Source: Pseudomonas denitrificans (nom. rej.) (lineage in GTDB: Bacteria; Pseudomonadota; Gammaproteobacteria; Pseudomonadales; Pseudomonadaceae). Taken from it: a stretch of DNA of 64,000 nucleotides. The notes beneath the pieces were generated by a model. The model did not search any database, had not been told where the DNA came from, and saw nothing but the letters and a program-made list of their open reading frames with translations. Below are positions 37,554 through 45,837 of the stretch, piece by piece. Position numbers and translations under genes: made by a program. The stretch is from NCBI RefSeq assembly GCF_008807415.1, contig NZ_CP043626.1:5804501-5868500 (forward strand). Reading direction: 5' to 3'. Numbering within the stretch: the stretch's first letter is position 1; each line of letters opens with the position of its first letter.

Positions 37554-37850
37554 ATGCCCAACCTGATGCGTTTTTCCCTGTGTCTGTTCGCCGGCTTGCT
37601 GGTCAGTGGCCTGTGCCTGCCGGTGCTGATGCTGCTCGGCCGCTTCGACTGGATCGCCCTGCTGGTGGCCACCGGCAAGCCCCTGGCGCACCTCGCGCTC
37701 TTGCTGCCGGGCGAGCTGTGGACGCAACTCACCGGCGTCGAGGACGCGGCGAACAATCCCCATGTGCGCTCCTTCCTGGAGATGTGCATGGGCGTGGCAC
37801 AGCTCGGCCTGCTGCTGGCGTTGCCGATCTACCGACTGGGGAAGAAGTGA
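37554..37850 (+). CDS. Small membrane protein downstream of creD
   Basis: The 98-residue protein begins 11 bp after creD with a strong GAGGAG site, so it is very probably in the creD transcript. Two or three hydrophobic segments are visible (LCLFAGLLVSGLCLPVLMLL, then HLALLLPGEL and GVAQLGLLLALPIY). I do not recognise the family. Being behind CreD it is a candidate additional member of the Cre response. Confidence 0.75.
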   Translation: MPNLMRFSLCLFAGLLVSGLCLPVLMLLGRFDWIALLVATGKPLAHLALLLPGELWTQLTGVEDAANNPHVRSFLEMCMGVAQLGLLLALPIYRLGKK

Positions 37851-38134
37851 TGAGTGCCTGGAGCGGATTGCGCGAGGAGCGCAAAGCGGGGCGGCGGCTG
37901 GCGCAGCAGATCGCCGGGTTGTTCGAGCAGGGGCTGGAGCGGCGAGTGGTGCGTGATGAGCGGTTTGAGCGCAGGGTAGTGCGGCGGTCGGTAGCTCATC
38001 GTGGTTTCCGGCGCGGAGCCTTCCCCCTCACCCCAATCCTCTCCCAGAGGGAGAGGGGGCTGGGGGGCGCCGGCTGGCGAGTGTGGCCTGCGCCTGATAG
38101 CTCGATTAGCCGGAGCTGGCGTTGTTCTCTGTAG
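37850..38134 (+). CDS. Short hypothetical frame reading into an intergenic repeat
   Basis: An ATG overlaps the stop of the preceding small gene (TGATG). The first about 48 residues are basic and helix-like (WSGLREERKAGRRLAQQIAGLFEQG and repeated ERRVV units). The frame then continues through a known type of palindromic repeat, giving the artificial-looking peptide PLTPILSQRERG. The N-terminal part may be a real short protein whose original stop was displaced by repeat insertion. Confidence is low. Confidence 0.4.
   Translation: MSAWSGLREERKAGRRLAQQIAGLFEQGLERRVVRDERFERRVVRRSVAHRGFRRGAFPLTPILSQRERGLGGAGWRVWPAPDSSISRSWRCSL
38026..38068. repeat. Palindromic repeat (PLTPILSQRERG-type)
   Basis: CCCTCACCCCAATCCTCTCC is partly complementary to the following GGAGAGGGGGCTGGGGGG around an AGAG turn. 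This hairpin repeat is widespread between proteobacterial genes and often creates spurious C-terminal extensions, as here. Confidence 0.7.
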
Positions 38135-38143
38135 CGGCGAGCG

Positions 38144-38767
38144 TCAGCCCGGCACCGTCGCCTGCATCGACGGCCGCTGGCTGACCTCGGCGAACCACTG
38201 GGCCAACTGTGGGTGGTCGGCGCGCCAGTCCCAGTGCGGCTGGCGGAAGTCCAGGTAGCCCAGGGCGCAGGCCACGCCGATGGCGGCAATGTCGAAGCGC
38301 CCGGCCAGCTCGGCGTGGGCCGGGCCATCGAAGTAGGCGAGGGTGCGGACGATCTTCAGCTGCTGGTTGTCCAGCCATTGGTCCCAGTGTTTTTCCTGCG
38401 GGCGCATGGCGGTTTCGTAGCGGATCAGCACGGCCGCATCGAGCACCGCGTCCGCCAGCGAGGCGAGGGTGAGGCGACGCCAGCGTGCTGCGCCCTCGCG
38501 GGGGATCAGCGGCTCGCCACTATGCTGCTGGTCGAGGTATTCGAGGATCACCCGGCTGTCGTGCAGGCTCTGGCCATCGGCCAGGTGCAGGGCGGGAATC
38601 TTGCCGGCAGGGTTGTCGTGCAGCACGCCGGCGTCCGGCGCGATAGGCGTGTGGACGGCGGCGTACAGCTCCACGCTATCGACCTGGCCGGTCTCGTGCA
38701 GCAGGACCATGACCTTGCGCACGAAGGGCGAAGCGGCGGCGTGGAACAGGACGGGGCGGGTACTCAT
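38144..38767 (-). CDS. Glutathione S-transferase family protein
   Basis: The 207-residue protein has an N-terminal thioredoxin-like domain (PVLFHAAASPFVRKVMVLLHE, with the cis-Pro region NPAGKIPAL and the glutathione-contacting DSRVILEYLD) and an all-helical C-terminal domain. I chose the ATG at 38767 because AGGAG is about ten bases upstream; an ATG at 38794 would add nine residues. It follows the propeller-protein gene by 31 bp on the minus strand and is probably cotranscribed. Substrate unknown. Confidence 0.9.
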   Translation of the reverse strand: MSTRPVLFHAAASPFVRKVMVLLHETGQVDSVELYAAVHTPIAPDAGVLHDNPAGKIPALHLADGQSLHDSRVILEYLDQQHSGEPLIPREGAARWRRLTLASLADAVLDAAVLIRYETAMRPQEKHWDQWLDNQQLKIVRTLAYFDGPAHAELAGRFDIAAIGVACALGYLDFRQPHWDWRADHPQLAQWFAEVSQRPSMQATVPG

Positions 38768-38798
38768 CGACAGCAACTCCTGGGGTTCGGTCATCGGT

Positions 38799-39764
38799 TC
38801 AATCGCGGATCAGCACCAGGCGATCGGTGCCGGATTCGGCGCCCCACACTTCGCCGGGGCGGCCAAGCAGCTGGCGGACGTTGGCGTGTTCGTGATCGCT
38901 GGGGAAGGCCGTGAATTTCTCGCTCTGCGGGTCGAAGCGCAGCAGCGCATTGGCGGAAAAATCGCTCAGCCATACCTGGTCCATGGCATCGACGTAGACC
39001 GCATAAGGCTGCGGATGATCACCCGGCAGCTTCCAGGTTTTCCACTGGTTGTCGCTGGGGTCGAAGCGCGCCAGGCTCCCGGCGTTCCACTGGCTGACCC
39101 AGAGTCGCCCCACGGAATCCGCCCAGAGCCGGCGCGGGCCGCCGTCCTTGCTTGGCGCATCGAAGGGGGTGGCGCTGCCTTCGATGCCGTCGATCTGGCC
39201 GATGTAGTTGCCCGCCAGGGAGGCGTACCAGAGGCCGCCATCCGGAGCCACTGCGATGCCGTACGGGCCCTTGCCGCGCGGCGCCGGCCAGACCTTCAGG
39301 TCGCGGCTGCCCGGGTCGAGGCGGCCGTAGAATCCGTTCTGCCCGGTGAACCACAGCACGCCGTCGTCATCGAATACCGCAGTGTTGAGGTTGGCATTGG
39401 CCGCTTCCTTGGGCAGCGGTATGACTTCCACACCCAGGCGCTGCGCGTCCACGTGGACGATGGCGTTCTGGCCGCTGTCGGTGATCCAGGCGTCGCCGTC
39501 GCCATCGGCAATCACGCCATGGGGGCTGGAACCCTTGCCCAGGCTGATCTGTTCGGTCTGCCCGGTCTGCGGATCGAGCCGGCCGAGCACGCCGAGCTTC
39601 TGCGCGGTGTACCAGACCTTGCCGTCCTCGGTGGGCGCTACATCGTGCGGGCCGGAGCCCTTGGGCAGGTCGAAGTACTTCACCTCGGCGGCATGGGCGC
39701 CGGTGGCCAGCAGCAGGCCGGTCAGGAGCAGGCTGCTCAGGGGACGGGACAGGACGCGAAGCAT
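38799..39764 (-). CDS. Periplasmic beta-propeller protein, Vgb (streptogramin lyase)-like
   Basis: The 321-residue protein has a signal peptide (MLRVLSRPLSSLLLTGLLLATGAHA) followed by repeated propeller blades of the Vgb type. Each blade carries a G-P-H/Y-G-I/V-A-DG-x-W pattern (SGPHDVAPTEDGKVWYT, SPHGVIADGDGDAWIT, GPYGIAVAPDGGLWYA). True virginiamycin B lyases are cytoplasmic and need catalytic His and Glu residues; a secreted copy is more likely a binding or lactone-processing protein. AAGGAG precedes the ATG. It heads the minus-strand pair with the glutathione transferase. Confidence 0.88.
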   Translation of the reverse strand: MLRVLSRPLSSLLLTGLLLATGAHAAEVKYFDLPKGSGPHDVAPTEDGKVWYTAQKLGVLGRLDPQTGQTEQISLGKGSSPHGVIADGDGDAWITDSGQNAIVHVDAQRLGVEVIPLPKEAANANLNTAVFDDDGVLWFTGQNGFYGRLDPGSRDLKVWPAPRGKGPYGIAVAPDGGLWYASLAGNYIGQIDGIEGSATPFDAPSKDGGPRRLWADSVGRLWVSQWNAGSLARFDPSDNQWKTWKLPGDHPQPYAVYVDAMDQVWLSDFSANALLRFDPQSEKFTAFPSDHEHANVRQLLGRPGEVWGAESGTDRLVLIRD

Positions 39765-39845
39765 GGGGCTCTCCTTGGCAGGGTCCGGATTCAGGTGAGA
39801 CTGTACGCCGGTCAGTGTGGCCGACGAAACGAAGGAGAAGGGCTT

Positions 39846-40703
39846 GTGACGACGATTTCCGTACGCGGGGCGGCCTGCCGCCAGGGTTCGCCGGTGAACG
39901 ACGATGCCATCGGCTACACCGCGCAGGCGGCCTGGGTGCTGGATGGTGCGACCAGTCTTGGACAGGGCCTGGTGGGTGGCGAGAGTGACGCGCGCTGGCT
40001 CGCACAGAGCGCCAATGCGCACCTGCAGCGCTTGCTGGAGGAGCAGCCGTATCGACCGACCGACGAGCTGCTGGCGCAATTGCAGGCGGGCATCGCTGCG
40101 GACTTCCAGCGTGACTCCGGCGTGGCCGTGAGCCTGGATCTCAACCTGCCCACCGCTTGCCTGAGCCTGCTGCGGGTACTGGGCGACGGCTCGCTGGAGT
40201 TGCTCAATCTCTGCGATACCTGCATTCACCTGGCCTGGGACGATGGCCGCGTCGAGAGCTTCGGCGATACGCCGCTGGAAGAGATCGATCGCCAGTCAGT
40301 GCAGCGCCTGCTGGCGCTGCGCGAGGCGAATCCGGACTGGAGCCATGCGCAACTCTGGCAGGCCAGTCGCGAATGGGTGCGGCGCAACCGTGCGCTGGCC
40401 AACACGCCGGAAGGCTACTGGTGCCTCGACCCGAGCGAGCGCTGGATTCCCCACGTGCAACGCCGGGTGCTCGCCCCTGCGGGGCTGAAGGCGTTCATGC
40501 TGGTCACCGATGGCTTCGACCGGTTACTGGATTTCCGTCGCTACGATCTGGATGCGCTGTTCGCAGCTTTGCCCGAGCGGGGCGTGGAGGCGCTGATCGA
40601 TGAACTGCGCGCGCTGGAAAGCGCCGATGACCAGGCGCTGGATTATCCGCGTCTGAAGATCCATGACGATGCGAGCGTGGTCTGGGGAGAAGTGGTGCGT
40701 TGA
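39846..40703 (+). CDS. PP2C-like serine/threonine phosphatase domain protein
   Basis: The 285-residue cytoplasmic protein resembles the PP2C_2 family. An N-terminal RQGSPVNDDAIGY and WVLDGATSLGQGL supply metal-binding aspartates, a central LLNLCDTCIHLAWDDG takes the place of the GDS motif, and LVTDGFDRLLDF and HDDASVVW complete the site. A GTG start with AAGGAG upstream is used. No kinase gene is adjacent. It is divergent from the propeller gene, sharing an 81-bp gap. Substrate unknown. Confidence 0.85.
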   Translation: MTTISVRGAACRQGSPVNDDAIGYTAQAAWVLDGATSLGQGLVGGESDARWLAQSANAHLQRLLEEQPYRPTDELLAQLQAGIAADFQRDSGVAVSLDLNLPTACLSLLRVLGDGSLELLNLCDTCIHLAWDDGRVESFGDTPLEEIDRQSVQRLLALREANPDWSHAQLWQASREWVRRNRALANTPEGYWCLDPSERWIPHVQRRVLAPAGLKAFMLVTDGFDRLLDFRRYDLDALFAALPERGVEALIDELRALESADDQALDYPRLKIHDDASVVWGEVVR

Positions 40704-40735
40704 GCAGGGCCCGCGTTGCGCGGGCCACCGGGAGC

Positions 40736-40808
40736 GTAGGGCGAATAACCTGGAACAGGTTATCCGCCGTTGTGCCGGCGGATAACGCTGGCGCGTTATG
40801 CGCCCTAC
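40736..40808. repeat. GTAGGGCG palindromic repeat, long copy 2
   Basis: GTAGGGCGAATAAC (40736-40749) pairs with GTTATGCGCCCTAC (40795-40808) with one mismatch, around inner hairpins ATAACCTGGAACAGGTTAT and GGCGGATAACGC. It is the closest relative of the 10773-10850 element and lies between the phosphatase gene and fiuA. Confidence 0.85.
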
Positions 40809-40833
40809 GGGTGCCTGTGGCGCTGCGTGGGCG

Positions 40834-43242
40834 TCAGAACTTGTAGTTGACGCTGGCAACCACGTTGCGACGGTCGTCGTAGTAGCAGTAGAAGCCGTCG
40901 CAGGTGGAGATGTATTCCTTGTCGAATACGTTGTTGGCGTTCAGCGCGACGTTCAGGCCGTTGAGGCTGTTGTCGAGGCGGCCGAGGTCGTAGTGCACCG
41001 CAGCGTCATAGAGGGTGTAGGAGCCGGTGTCGCCGTCAGACTTGTCGCGTACGTAGCCCATGCTGCCGATGGCGATGTTGTGGGTCTCGCCGACGTAGCG
41101 GGTGCCGAAGCCCAGGCCGAAACCGTCGAGCAGACCGTCATGCCAGGTGTAGTCGGCCCACAGCGAGGCCTGGTTTTCCGGGGTGAGCGGCAGCGGACGG
41201 TTCTTGTCCAGCGGATTGGCGACCTTGGTCATCTTGCTGTTGGCATAGGTGTAGGCGGCGGTCACCTTGAGGTTCTCGTTGACGTTGCCGACGGCCTCCA
41301 GTTCGAAGCCGCGGACCTGCGCTTCACCCACCGGGCGGCTGATGAAGTCGCTCCCGGTGAGGACGATGTTCTTGCGGGTCAGGTCGTAGACGGCGGCGCT
41401 GAGCATCAGGTCGGTGCCCACTGGCTGGTATTTCACGCCCAGTTCGTACTGCTTGCCGGTGCTCGGCTCGAAGGCCGCGCCGTTGGTGCCACCGGCTTCG
41501 GTCTGGAACGACTCGGCATAGGACACGTAGGGCGCCACGCCATTGTCGAACACGTAGCTGAGTGCCGCGTTGCCGCTGAAATTGCTGTCGCGGCGGGTAT
41601 CGGTAGCGCCATTGGCGTTATAGAACTTCGAACCGGTGTGGGCCCAGTCCTGGCGTCCGCCGAGGGTCAGGCGCCAGTTGTCGAGGGCGATCTGGTCCTG
41701 GGCGTACAGGCCGGTATCGCGCATCTTCTGGTTGTAGTCGTTGTACGCGGTGTAGACGACGTTGCTGAAGTCCTGGCCGTAGATCGGCTTGCTGATGTTG
41801 CTGGTCGGCGCGGCGCCGTACAGCCACTTGTAGTTGGTGTTGGCGCGCTGGTGATCCAGGCCCAGCAGCAGGGTGTGCTTGAGCGGGCCGGTGGAAAAGT
41901 CGGCCTGCAGGTTGTTGTCGATGGCGAACTGGCTGATGTCTTCGTCGACCACGTTGGCGCCACGGGACAGGGTGCCGTCGTCGGCCACCGAGGTCGCGCT
42001 GCCGCCGGCGGTGATGCCCTGGAAGGACAGGTCGCTCTTGGTGTAGCGCAGGTTCTGACGGAACTGCCAGACGTCGTTGATGCGGTGCTCGAAGGCGTAG
42101 CCCAGGGCGTAGTAGGTCTTGTCGTAGAACTCCCAGTCCGGGTCACCGAGGTTCTCGTGGTACTTCACCTCGCCTGCCGGGGTGGACAGCTTGGTGCCCT
42201 GCAGCGGCAGGAACTGGCTGGTGATGCCGGTGTCGTCGCGGTTGAACTGGGAGAGGAAGGTCAGCTTGGTGTCTTCGTCGAAGTTCCAGGTCAGGCTTGG
42301 GGCAATGTTGTAGCGCTTGTTGTCGACGTGATCGACCTGAGTGTTGCTGTCGCGCACCACACCGCTGACGCGGTAGAGCAGGTTGCCGGCATCGTCGACC
42401 TTGCCGGTGCTGTCGAAGGAAATCTGCTTGTGCTCGTAGCTGCCGACCTGCAGTTGCACTTCATGGCTGCTCTCGGCCTCGGGGCGGCGGCTGGTCATGT
42501 CCAGCAGGCCGCCGGGCGGGGTCTGGCCGTACAGCGAGGACGCCGGACCGCGCAGCAGGGCGACGCGCTCCAGGTCCCAGGTTTCCAGCTTTGGCATCAC
42601 GTAGGAGCCCTTGGGCAGCGGCAGGCCGTCGAGGAACTGGGTCGGTTCGAAGCCGCGCACCTTCAGCCATTCGGCGCGGGTGTCGTTGCCGTAGCTGCTG
42701 GCGATCACGCCGGGCATGTAGCGTACCGCGTCGTCCAGGCTCTGCACGTTGCGGTCCTGCATCTGCTCGCGGGTGGCGACGGAGATGGAACGCGGGGCTT
42801 CCAGCAGCGGGGTGTCGGTCTTGGTGCCGGCGCGGGTGCGGGTGGCAAGGTAGCCGACGGTCGGGCCGTCCGGGTCTTCCTGGGTGCCGCTGATGGTGGT
42901 GGCCGACATCGACAGGGTGTCGCTGGGCACCGGGCGCAGGCTGTAGCTGCCCGATTCGCTTTCCACCAGTTCCAGCCCGCTGCCCTGCAGCGCCTGGCGC
43001 AGCGCGCCGGCGGCATCGTAGCGACCCTGCACGGCGTGTGCGCTGCGGCCCTGGGCCAGCGCCGGGTCGAGGCTCAGCGACAGGCCGGCTTCGGCGGCGA
43101 TGCGGTTGAGGGTGCTGGCGAGCGGGCCGGCGGGTACCTGGTAGTCACGCACGGCTTCGGCGGCGACGGCCGAAGAGGTGGCCAGCAGGATAGCGGTGGC
43201 CAGCAGGCAGGGGCGGAGCGACAGTTCGAACGGGCGGCGCAT
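40834..43242 (-). CDS. fiuA: FiuA-type TonB-dependent ferrichrome/siderophore receptor
   Basis: The 802-residue outer-membrane transducer receptor has a signal peptide (ending AVAAEA) and an STN signalling domain (about 30-110, YQVPAGPLASTLNRIAAEAG). A plug domain follows (LLEAPRSISVATREQMQDRN and RGFEPTQFLDGLPLPKGSYV), then a beta-barrel ending in the required terminal Phe (VVASVNYKF). The STN domain and adjacent anti-sigma and sigma genes show that ligand binding signals to FiuR and FiuI. CAGGAG precedes the ATG. Assignment to ferrichrome rests on gene order as in P. aeruginosa, not on ligand residues. Confidence 0.88.
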   Translation of the reverse strand: MRRPFELSLRPCLLATAILLATSSAVAAEAVRDYQVPAGPLASTLNRIAAEAGLSLSLDPALAQGRSAHAVQGRYDAAGALRQALQGSGLELVESESGSYSLRPVPSDTLSMSATTISGTQEDPDGPTVGYLATRTRAGTKTDTPLLEAPRSISVATREQMQDRNVQSLDDAVRYMPGVIASSYGNDTRAEWLKVRGFEPTQFLDGLPLPKGSYVMPKLETWDLERVALLRGPASSLYGQTPPGGLLDMTSRRPEAESSHEVQLQVGSYEHKQISFDSTGKVDDAGNLLYRVSGVVRDSNTQVDHVDNKRYNIAPSLTWNFDEDTKLTFLSQFNRDDTGITSQFLPLQGTKLSTPAGEVKYHENLGDPDWEFYDKTYYALGYAFEHRINDVWQFRQNLRYTKSDLSFQGITAGGSATSVADDGTLSRGANVVDEDISQFAIDNNLQADFSTGPLKHTLLLGLDHQRANTNYKWLYGAAPTSNISKPIYGQDFSNVVYTAYNDYNQKMRDTGLYAQDQIALDNWRLTLGGRQDWAHTGSKFYNANGATDTRRDSNFSGNAALSYVFDNGVAPYVSYAESFQTEAGGTNGAAFEPSTGKQYELGVKYQPVGTDLMLSAAVYDLTRKNIVLTGSDFISRPVGEAQVRGFELEAVGNVNENLKVTAAYTYANSKMTKVANPLDKNRPLPLTPENQASLWADYTWHDGLLDGFGLGFGTRYVGETHNIAIGSMGYVRDKSDGDTGSYTLYDAAVHYDLGRLDNSLNGLNVALNANNVFDKEYISTCDGFYCYYDDRRNVVASVNYKF

Positions 43243-43403
43243 TGAAAACGACTCCTGAATGAAAACGTTTCTCGATGCCTCCTTGCCGGACGAGAATTGA
43301 AAAGTGATAGGGCTGGGTGAAAATAATTTTTCGGGTATTCGTCGAGGCAGCTTTTCCCAGGAGCGGACTCCGCCCGCCACAGGTCCATATCGCGCGGGAT
43401 GCC

Positions 43404-43430
43404 ACCGCGGGCATGGCCCGCTCCTGCAGG
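43404..43430. repeat. REP element between fiuA and fiuR
   Basis: The core GCGGGCATGGCCCGCTCCTGCAGG type hairpin matches the other REP copies. It lies just after the fiuR stop in the 192-bp gap before fiuA and may separate regulator and receptor transcripts. Confidence 0.7.
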
Positions 43431-43434
43431 GGAG

Positions 43435-44397
43435 TCAGCCGCGCGGCACCACGCGGGACCACCACTGGCCGTGCTTCTCTATGCGCACCGGCAGCGTCGG
43501 CTCCAGCGAGCTGAGCGCCAGGTCGATGTTCTTCAGCGGGAAGCTGCCGGTGATGCGCAGGTCCGCCAGCGCCGGGTCCACTGCCAGGTAGCCGGGGCTG
43601 TAGCGCGCCAGCTGGTCGATCAGCTCGCCCAGGCGCACGTTGTCCACCACCAGCATGCCGTGGGTCCAGGCATCGGCAGTGGCGCTGTTGGCCTCTAGCG
43701 CGCCGAATCCATCGGCGCGCACACGCACCTGCTGGCCCTGGTTGACCACGCGTTCATCCGGCAGTCGCTCCGGGCGTGCGGCCACGGCGGACTGCAGGAC
43801 GCTCAGCAAGGTGCTGTCGCTGTCGTCGCGCTCCACCAGGAAGCGCGTGCCGAGGGCGCGCAGGCGGCCTTCGTCGGTTTCGACGATGAACGGGCGGCTG
43901 TCGCCGTGGGCGGTCTCCACCAGGATTTCGCCGCTGAGCAGGACAATGCGCCGCTGCTCGGCGTCGAAGCGCACATCGACGGCGGTGCGGCTGTTGAGCA
44001 CCAGCCGGGTGTTGTCCGGCAGGCGCAGTTCGCGCTGCTCGCCGGTGGCGGTGACGAGATCGGAGAAGGCATAGCGCACCGGCGTGTAACGGTTGCCGAC
44101 GCCCAGCGCCAGTGCGCCGACCAGCAGCAACGACAAGCCGGTGCCAGCCAGGCGCCGGACTTTGCGCCGGGATTCGCCCGGCGAGCGCAGCAAGGCGTTG
44201 CGTGCCGCCTTGGGCGCGGCGCCGGCGAGGCTGCGGTCGAGCATGCCCAGCTGGCTCCAGGCGCGGGCGTGTTCGCTGTGGGCCGAGTGCCAGCGGGCAA
44301 AAGCGGCTTCATCGTCCGGACGCGATTCGCCGGAGCCCAGGCGCAGCTGCCAGCTGATCGCCTCGTCCAGTATCTGCAGGGAAACCGGTCCCTTCAC
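43435..44397 (-). CDS. fiuR: FiuR, FecR-type anti-sigma/sigma regulator
   Basis: The 320-residue protein has the FecR layout. The N-terminal cytoplasmic DUF4880-like part (ILDEAISWQLRLGSGESRPDD) binds the sigma factor. One membrane helix (about 96-113, GTGLSLLLVGALALGVG) and a periplasmic FecR domain (RRIVLLSGEILVETAHGDSRPF) follow, with a C-terminal STN-contact region. The start is a GTG overlapping the fiuI stop (GTGA), the only sensible start in this frame. It relays the receptor signal to FiuI. Confidence 0.9.
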   Translation of the reverse strand: MKGPVSLQILDEAISWQLRLGSGESRPDDEAAFARWHSAHSEHARAWSQLGMLDRSLAGAAPKAARNALLRSPGESRRKVRRLAGTGLSLLLVGALALGVGNRYTPVRYAFSDLVTATGEQRELRLPDNTRLVLNSRTAVDVRFDAEQRRIVLLSGEILVETAHGDSRPFIVETDEGRLRALGTRFLVERDDSDSTLLSVLQSAVAARPERLPDERVVNQGQQVRVRADGFGALEANSATADAWTHGMLVVDNVRLGELIDQLARYSPGYLAVDPALADLRITGSFPLKNIDLALSSLEPTLPVRIEKHGQWWSRVVPRG

Positions 44398-44912
44398 GTC
44401 GGCTCGCCGTACAGCGCGATGTAGCACTGGCGCAGGCCCTGGGCGATGTACTGGCGCACGCGCGGTACGGAAACGCCCAGTTGCTCGGCGATTTCGGCGT
44501 GGCCCAGGCCGTCCAGGCGGTTGAGCAGGAAGGCACTGCGTGCGCGGGTGGACAGCTTGCCCAGCAGACGGTCGATCTCGCGCAGGTCGGCGAGGATCAG
44601 GCAGTGGTCCTCGGCGGAAGGCTGCACCGCTTCGGGCAGGCATTTCAGCTCGTCGAGGTAGGCCTGCTCCAGCGCCACGCGGCGCCAGTGGTCCACCAGC
44701 AGGCCCTTGGCGACGGTCACCAGGAAGGCGCGCGGTTCGCGCAGGGAGGGCAGCTCGCGACGGCCGAGCACGCGAACGAAGGTGTCCTGGCTCAGGTCTT
44801 CGGCGCGCTGCGGACAGCCCAGGCTGCGATTCAGCCAGGCAGTCAACCAGTCGCGGTGATCGCGATACAAGGCGCCAACGAGTTCGCCGCTACCCATCTG
44901 GATGGCCGACAA
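44394..44912 (-). CDS. fiuI: FiuI, ECF sigma factor (iron-starvation type)
   Basis: The 172-residue sigma factor has region 2 (about 10-75, RDHRDWLTAWLNRSLGCPQRAEDLSQDTFVRVL) and region 4 (about 110-160, LNRLDGLGHAEIAEQLGVSVPRVRQYI), and no other domain. It is the FecI-like partner that directs fiuA transcription after ferrichrome binding. It heads the fiuI-fiuR operon and has a Fur-box-like sequence upstream, consistent with induction by iron limitation. Confidence 0.92.
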   Translation of the reverse strand: MSAIQMGSGELVGALYRDHRDWLTAWLNRSLGCPQRAEDLSQDTFVRVLGRRELPSLREPRAFLVTVAKGLLVDHWRRVALEQAYLDELKCLPEAVQPSAEDHCLILADLREIDRLLGKLSTRARSAFLLNRLDGLGHAEIAEQLGVSVPRVRQYIAQGLRQCYIALYGEPT

Positions 44913-44954
44913 GCTACTCCCCCAATGATCTCGAATGGGATCAAGTTAAAAAAC

Positions 44955-44975
44955 GATAACCATTCGCAAATGATC
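44955..44975. promoter_or_regulatory. Degenerate Fur box upstream of fiuI
   Basis: GATAACCATTCGCAAATGATC keeps the GAT..CATT and AATG.ATC halves of a Fur site but with imperfect symmetry. It lies 43 bp before the fiuI ATG, between fiuI and the divergent transferase gene. Confidence 0.5.
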
Positions 44976-45084
44976 GCAAAGTGCAGTCATGCGCGCAATT
45001 GGCACCCGTCGGCTTTTGCTGCCGGTCGCCCGCTTTTCGGCGTCGTTCTACAATCGGACGACCCTTTTCGCGGAAAGCCTCGCC

Positions 45085-45837
45085 ATGTCCGACCCTGTGC
45101 TGATCATCGGTTCCTTCCTCTCGCCCTATGTGCGCAAGGCGCTGGTGCTGCTGGAAATGAAGGGCGTCGATTACCGCGTCGACTCCGTCGTGCCGTTCTT
45201 CGGCAACGAGGCCTTCGAGCGCCTCAGCCCGCTTCGCCAGGTGCCGGTGCTGGTGGACGGCGAGCTGGTGCTGAACGACTCCTCGGTGATCTGCCAGTAC
45301 CTGGAAGAGCGTTATCCACAGCCGGCGCTGTACCCGGCGGATATCGCCGATCGCGCCCGTGCGCGCTGGATCGAGGAATTCGCCGACAGCCGCATGGGCC
45401 AGGTGGTGATCTGGCAGCTGTTCGACCAGTTGGTGATCGGTCGCGGCGTGTGGGGCCGTGAGCCGGACGCCGCCGTGTTGGAGAAGACCTACCAGCACGA
45501 CCTGCCGGCAGTATTCGATTACCTGGAGGCGCAGTTGCCGGAGAACGGCTGGTTGTTCGGTGAGCTGTCCATCGCCGACATCAGCGTCGCCTGCTTCATG
45601 CGCAACGCGCAGTTCGCCCGCTACGAGCTGGATGCCCGGCGCTGGCCGAAACTGGCGGCCATGCTTGCCGCGGCCTTCGCGCTGCCGGCGTTCCAGAGGC
45701 TCAACCAGTTCGAACGCGCCATCGCCCGCACGCCCATCGCCCAGCAGCGCGAGGCGCTGATTGCCGCCGGCGCGCCGGTCAGTGAAGTCAGCCATATGCG
45801 CGAACAGCCGGTGCGCGGGCCGATGAGCCGCAGCTGA
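45085..45837 (+). CDS. Glutathione S-transferase family protein
   Basis: The 250-residue protein starts SDPVLIIGSFLSPYVRKALVLLEMKGVDY, a thioredoxin-like GST N domain with the SPYVRK active-site region, LRQVPVLVDG (cis-Pro) and NDSSVICQYLEERYP (glutathione-contacting Ser). A helical GST C domain follows, plus a C-terminal tail of about 25 residues. It is divergent from fiuI and convergent with the LysR gene, abutting its stop codon. Substrate unknown; no obvious catabolic neighbours identify it. Confidence 0.9.
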   Translation: MSDPVLIIGSFLSPYVRKALVLLEMKGVDYRVDSVVPFFGNEAFERLSPLRQVPVLVDGELVLNDSSVICQYLEERYPQPALYPADIADRARARWIEEFADSRMGQVVIWQLFDQLVIGRGVWGREPDAAVLEKTYQHDLPAVFDYLEAQLPENGWLFGELSIADISVACFMRNAQFARYELDARRWPKLAAMLAAAFALPAFQRLNQFERAIARTPIAQQREALIAAGAPVSEVSHMREQPVRGPMSRS

